Positions 62,549 to 64,000 of a stretch of DNA of 64,000 nucleotides are shown here, piece after piece (positions within the stretch are counted from its first letter, which is position 1; every line of letters starts with the position of its first letter). This DNA is from Bacillus sp. THAF10 (GTDB lineage Bacteria > Bacillota > Bacilli > Bacillales > Bacillaceae_I), in NCBI RefSeq assembly GCF_009363695.1, contig NZ_CP045403.1:1158001-1222000 (forward strand). The letters run 5' to 3'. A program made the position numbers and the translations under genes. The notes under the pieces were generated by a model. It saw only the letters and a list, made by a program, of their open reading frames with translations, had not been told where the DNA came from and did no database searches.

Positions 62549-62575
62549 TATCATATGACAATAGCCCTGTATGGT
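62549..62575 (-). promoter_or_regulatory. Sigma-K promoter of the gerP operon
   Basis: Minus strand: AC (62575-62574), 16-nt spacer, CATATGATA (62557-62549), an exact match to the sigma-K consensus AC-N16/17-CATANNNTA. The B. subtilis gerP operon is transcribed late in the mother cell by sigma-K with GerE. Confidence 0.8.
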
Positions 62576-62674
62576 GAGTGGACAAAATTGTAAGAGTGAA
62601 GGAAAAACAGTTAGGAATAAATAGGAAAAACAGCTATAATAAGCTTTATGAGAAAAGGAAAGGGAGGAAAAGAT

Positions 62675-63850
62675 ATGGGAGCTAACCCGATTCAAGAGAA
62701 AGAGAGAATTGTAGCATTAGATATTGTCAGAGGACTAGCGATATTAGGGATATTTTTAGTCAACATGCCATCGTTCTTTGCACCAGTTATCTACACAAAT
62801 CCAATGGAATATTGGACGGAAGCAAAGGATATTTTTGTGTTTAATGCGGTGGATATTTTTGCTCAGGCAAGCTTTTATACCCTGTTTTCATTTCTATTTG
62901 GCTATGGATTTATCATTTTTACAAATAGAATTGCTGAAAAAGGGCTGTCCGTTCCAAAATACTTTACAAGGAGGCTCCTCGTTTTATTAATTATCGGAGT
63001 GATTCATGCTTTTTTTGTTTGGCATGGTGATATTTTAATCACGTATGCCATTTGTGGATTTGCCTTGTTATTGGCTCGAAACATGTCTGCAAAGGCGATG
63101 GTGTGGACAGGGACAGCTATTATCGCTGTTCAGGTAACATTGATATCACTTCTATTGTTAGTCTCGCAAAAATTAATGGGGGATTTTGACCCATATGCGG
63201 GAATGGAGATGTTGATAAAGCAATCCTTAGAAGTGTATGCAAATGGCACGTTTATGGAGATTACCAAACAACGTATCTATGATTGGTCCTATGTAAACAT
63301 TAGTGGGTTTATTTTCATTTTGGTTTCCATAATTCCAATGTTTTTCCTAGGTGCTGCAGCTGCCAAGGCGCAATGGTTAACCAAGGTCGAGGAAAAGCTT
63401 AGCATTATGAAGAAATTATGGATCACAACGTTCTTGCTTGCTGTTATTTTCAAGCTCTTGCCGTATTACACAGAAAAAAACTTTGTCACAGAATACCTGC
63501 AGGATGGAATTGGAGGACCAGCGAGTGCGATTTTTTACTTTTTGACTGTTGTGTTGGCAACAAGAACAAATGTAGGGATAAAAGTATTGTCGCCGCTTCA
63601 GTATGTTGGAAAAATGAGTCTATCAAACTATCTACTTCAATCCATTGTGTTTTCCATTGTTTTTTATGGTTATGGATTTGGGTTGTATGGACAATTTACG
63701 CCTTTCTATGGATTGTTGGTTGTGATAGGATTCTTTACATTACAAGTTATTATCAGCAAAATTTGGGTTGCGAGGTTTTATTATGGTCCCGCCGAATGGC
63801 TATGGCGTGCTGGAACATATCGAATTTGGCCAAAATTGAAAAAGATGTGA
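62675..63850 (+). CDS. DUF418 family membrane protein
   Basis: 391 residues from ATG 62675 (GGGAGG 8 nt upstream; ATG 62648 is upstream of that site). About ten membrane helices. IVALDIVRGLAILGIFLVNMPSF at the N-terminus (the acyltransferase-3-like/YeiB opening), FTRRLLVLLIIGVIHAFFVWHGDIL, and the C-terminal DUF418 segment MSLSNYLLQS, ending with FYYGPAEWLWR. Related to B. subtilis YrkO/YxaH. Function unknown; possibly transfer of an acyl or other group at the membrane. Confidence 0.87.
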   Translation: MGANPIQEKERIVALDIVRGLAILGIFLVNMPSFFAPVIYTNPMEYWTEAKDIFVFNAVDIFAQASFYTLFSFLFGYGFIIFTNRIAEKGLSVPKYFTRRLLVLLIIGVIHAFFVWHGDILITYAICGFALLLARNMSAKAMVWTGTAIIAVQVTLISLLLLVSQKLMGDFDPYAGMEMLIKQSLEVYANGTFMEITKQRIYDWSYVNISGFIFILVSIIPMFFLGAAAAKAQWLTKVEEKLSIMKKLWITTFLLAVIFKLLPYYTEKNFVTEYLQDGIGGPASAIFYFLTVVLATRTNVGIKVLSPLQYVGKMSLSNYLLQSIVFSIVFYGYGFGLYGQFTPFYGLLVVIGFFTLQVIISKIWVARFYYGPAEWLWRAGTYRIWPKLKKM

Positions 63851-63872
63851 GCAAACGGCTCACATCTTTTTA
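63841..63872. terminator. Bidirectional terminator
   Basis: AAAGATGTGAGC / GCTCACATCTTT 12-bp stem plus T run, between the DUF418 gene and the convergent Spo0E-like gene. Confidence 0.9.
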
Positions 63873-64000
63873 TTGAGAAAAGCTATAATTGTTACGATTC
63901 TGCATCCTACTTAGCTGCTGCTGAGATTCTTTATTCAGAAGCACGTCTAGCTCCTGGCTACACCTTACTGTTTGCGTGGCAGTAAAGCCGTACTCTTTCG
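63870..64000 (-). CDS. Spo0E-like aspartyl-phosphate phosphatase, 3' part
   Basis: The last 42 codons of a gene that runs off the window. EYGFTATQTVRCSQELDVLLN carries the SQELD signature of Spo0E-type phosphatases, which dephosphorylate Spo0A~P. The YisI gene of B. subtilis lies near gerP, so this is its probable counterpart. The C-terminal tail is glutamine/asparagine rich. Confidence 0.7.
   Translation of the reverse strand, partial: KEYGFTATQTVRCSQELDVLLNKESQQQLSRMQNRNNYSFSQ

Overview
The window comes from the chromosome of an endospore-forming, low-GC Bacillaceae species. Evidence for this: a complete six-gene gerP spore-coat operon, comK, the ecsABC cluster, a hemEHY operon, addBA-sbcDC, strong AGGAGG-type ribosome binding sites and frequent GTG/TTG starts. 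Gene order follows the Bacillus subtilis yha-yhf-yhj-yis segment (trpP-serC-hit-ecsABC-yhaA; hmoB-pbpF-hemEHY-yhgD-yhgE; yhfH-yhfI-lplJ-lcfB; yhfN; yhzC-comK; yhjD-yhjE-sipV; addBA-sbcDC; gerPF-A; a yisI/spo0E-like gene). A glyoxylate shunt (aceBA) and a liaFSR locus at an unusual place argue against B. subtilis itself. A Sutcliffiella/Bacillus cohnii-like host is my guess only.

Layout. 1-8 kb: small membrane protein, tryptophan transporter with a TRAP-like leader, serC, a GGCT-like protein, hit, a long structured intergenic region, ecsABC and an M20 amidohydrolase. 8-12 kb: PAP2 phosphatase, liaFSR, heme monooxygenase hmoB. 12-20.5 kb: pbpF, an orphan sporulation-type histidine kinase, hemE-hemH-hemY. 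20.6-24.7 kb: TetR regulator plus YhgE, then a LacI regulator with its own operators. 24.7-31.8 kb: yhfH, yhfI, lplJ, a FadR-type fatty-acid module, azlCD and an M48 protease. 32-35.5 kb: a 51-bp minisatellite and aceBA. 35.6-43.8 kb: yhzC, comK, DUF421, yhjD, an S9 peptidase, glyoxalase, APH-like kinase, yhjE, sipV, an SDR. 43.9-48.1 kb: RND and MFS exporters. 48.5-60.4 kb: addBA-sbcDC recombination and nuclease genes. 60.5-64 kb: gerP operon, a DUF418 protein and the 3' end of a Spo0E-like phosphatase gene.

The less expected content lies between the genes. (1) The hit-ecsA spacer carries four copies of CACCTCAT, close to the 3' anti-Shine-Dalgarno tail of 16S rRNA, plus an 18-nt match to a universal 16S segment inside a terminator-like hairpin; it is the best candidate for an undescribed RNA. 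(2) Two families of ~184-bp MITE-like elements have inverted ends and about 9-bp target duplications. One copy is nested in another, and the outer one has rewritten the 3' end of hemE. (3) A nine-unit 51-bp tandem repeat precedes aceBA. (4) Several operators can be read directly: TRAP triplets (trpP), paired 23-bp palindromes (yhgD/yhgE), two cre-like palindromes (lacI-type gene), a FadR-like site (lcfB), a palindrome over the azlC promoter, and a sigma-K promoter for gerP.
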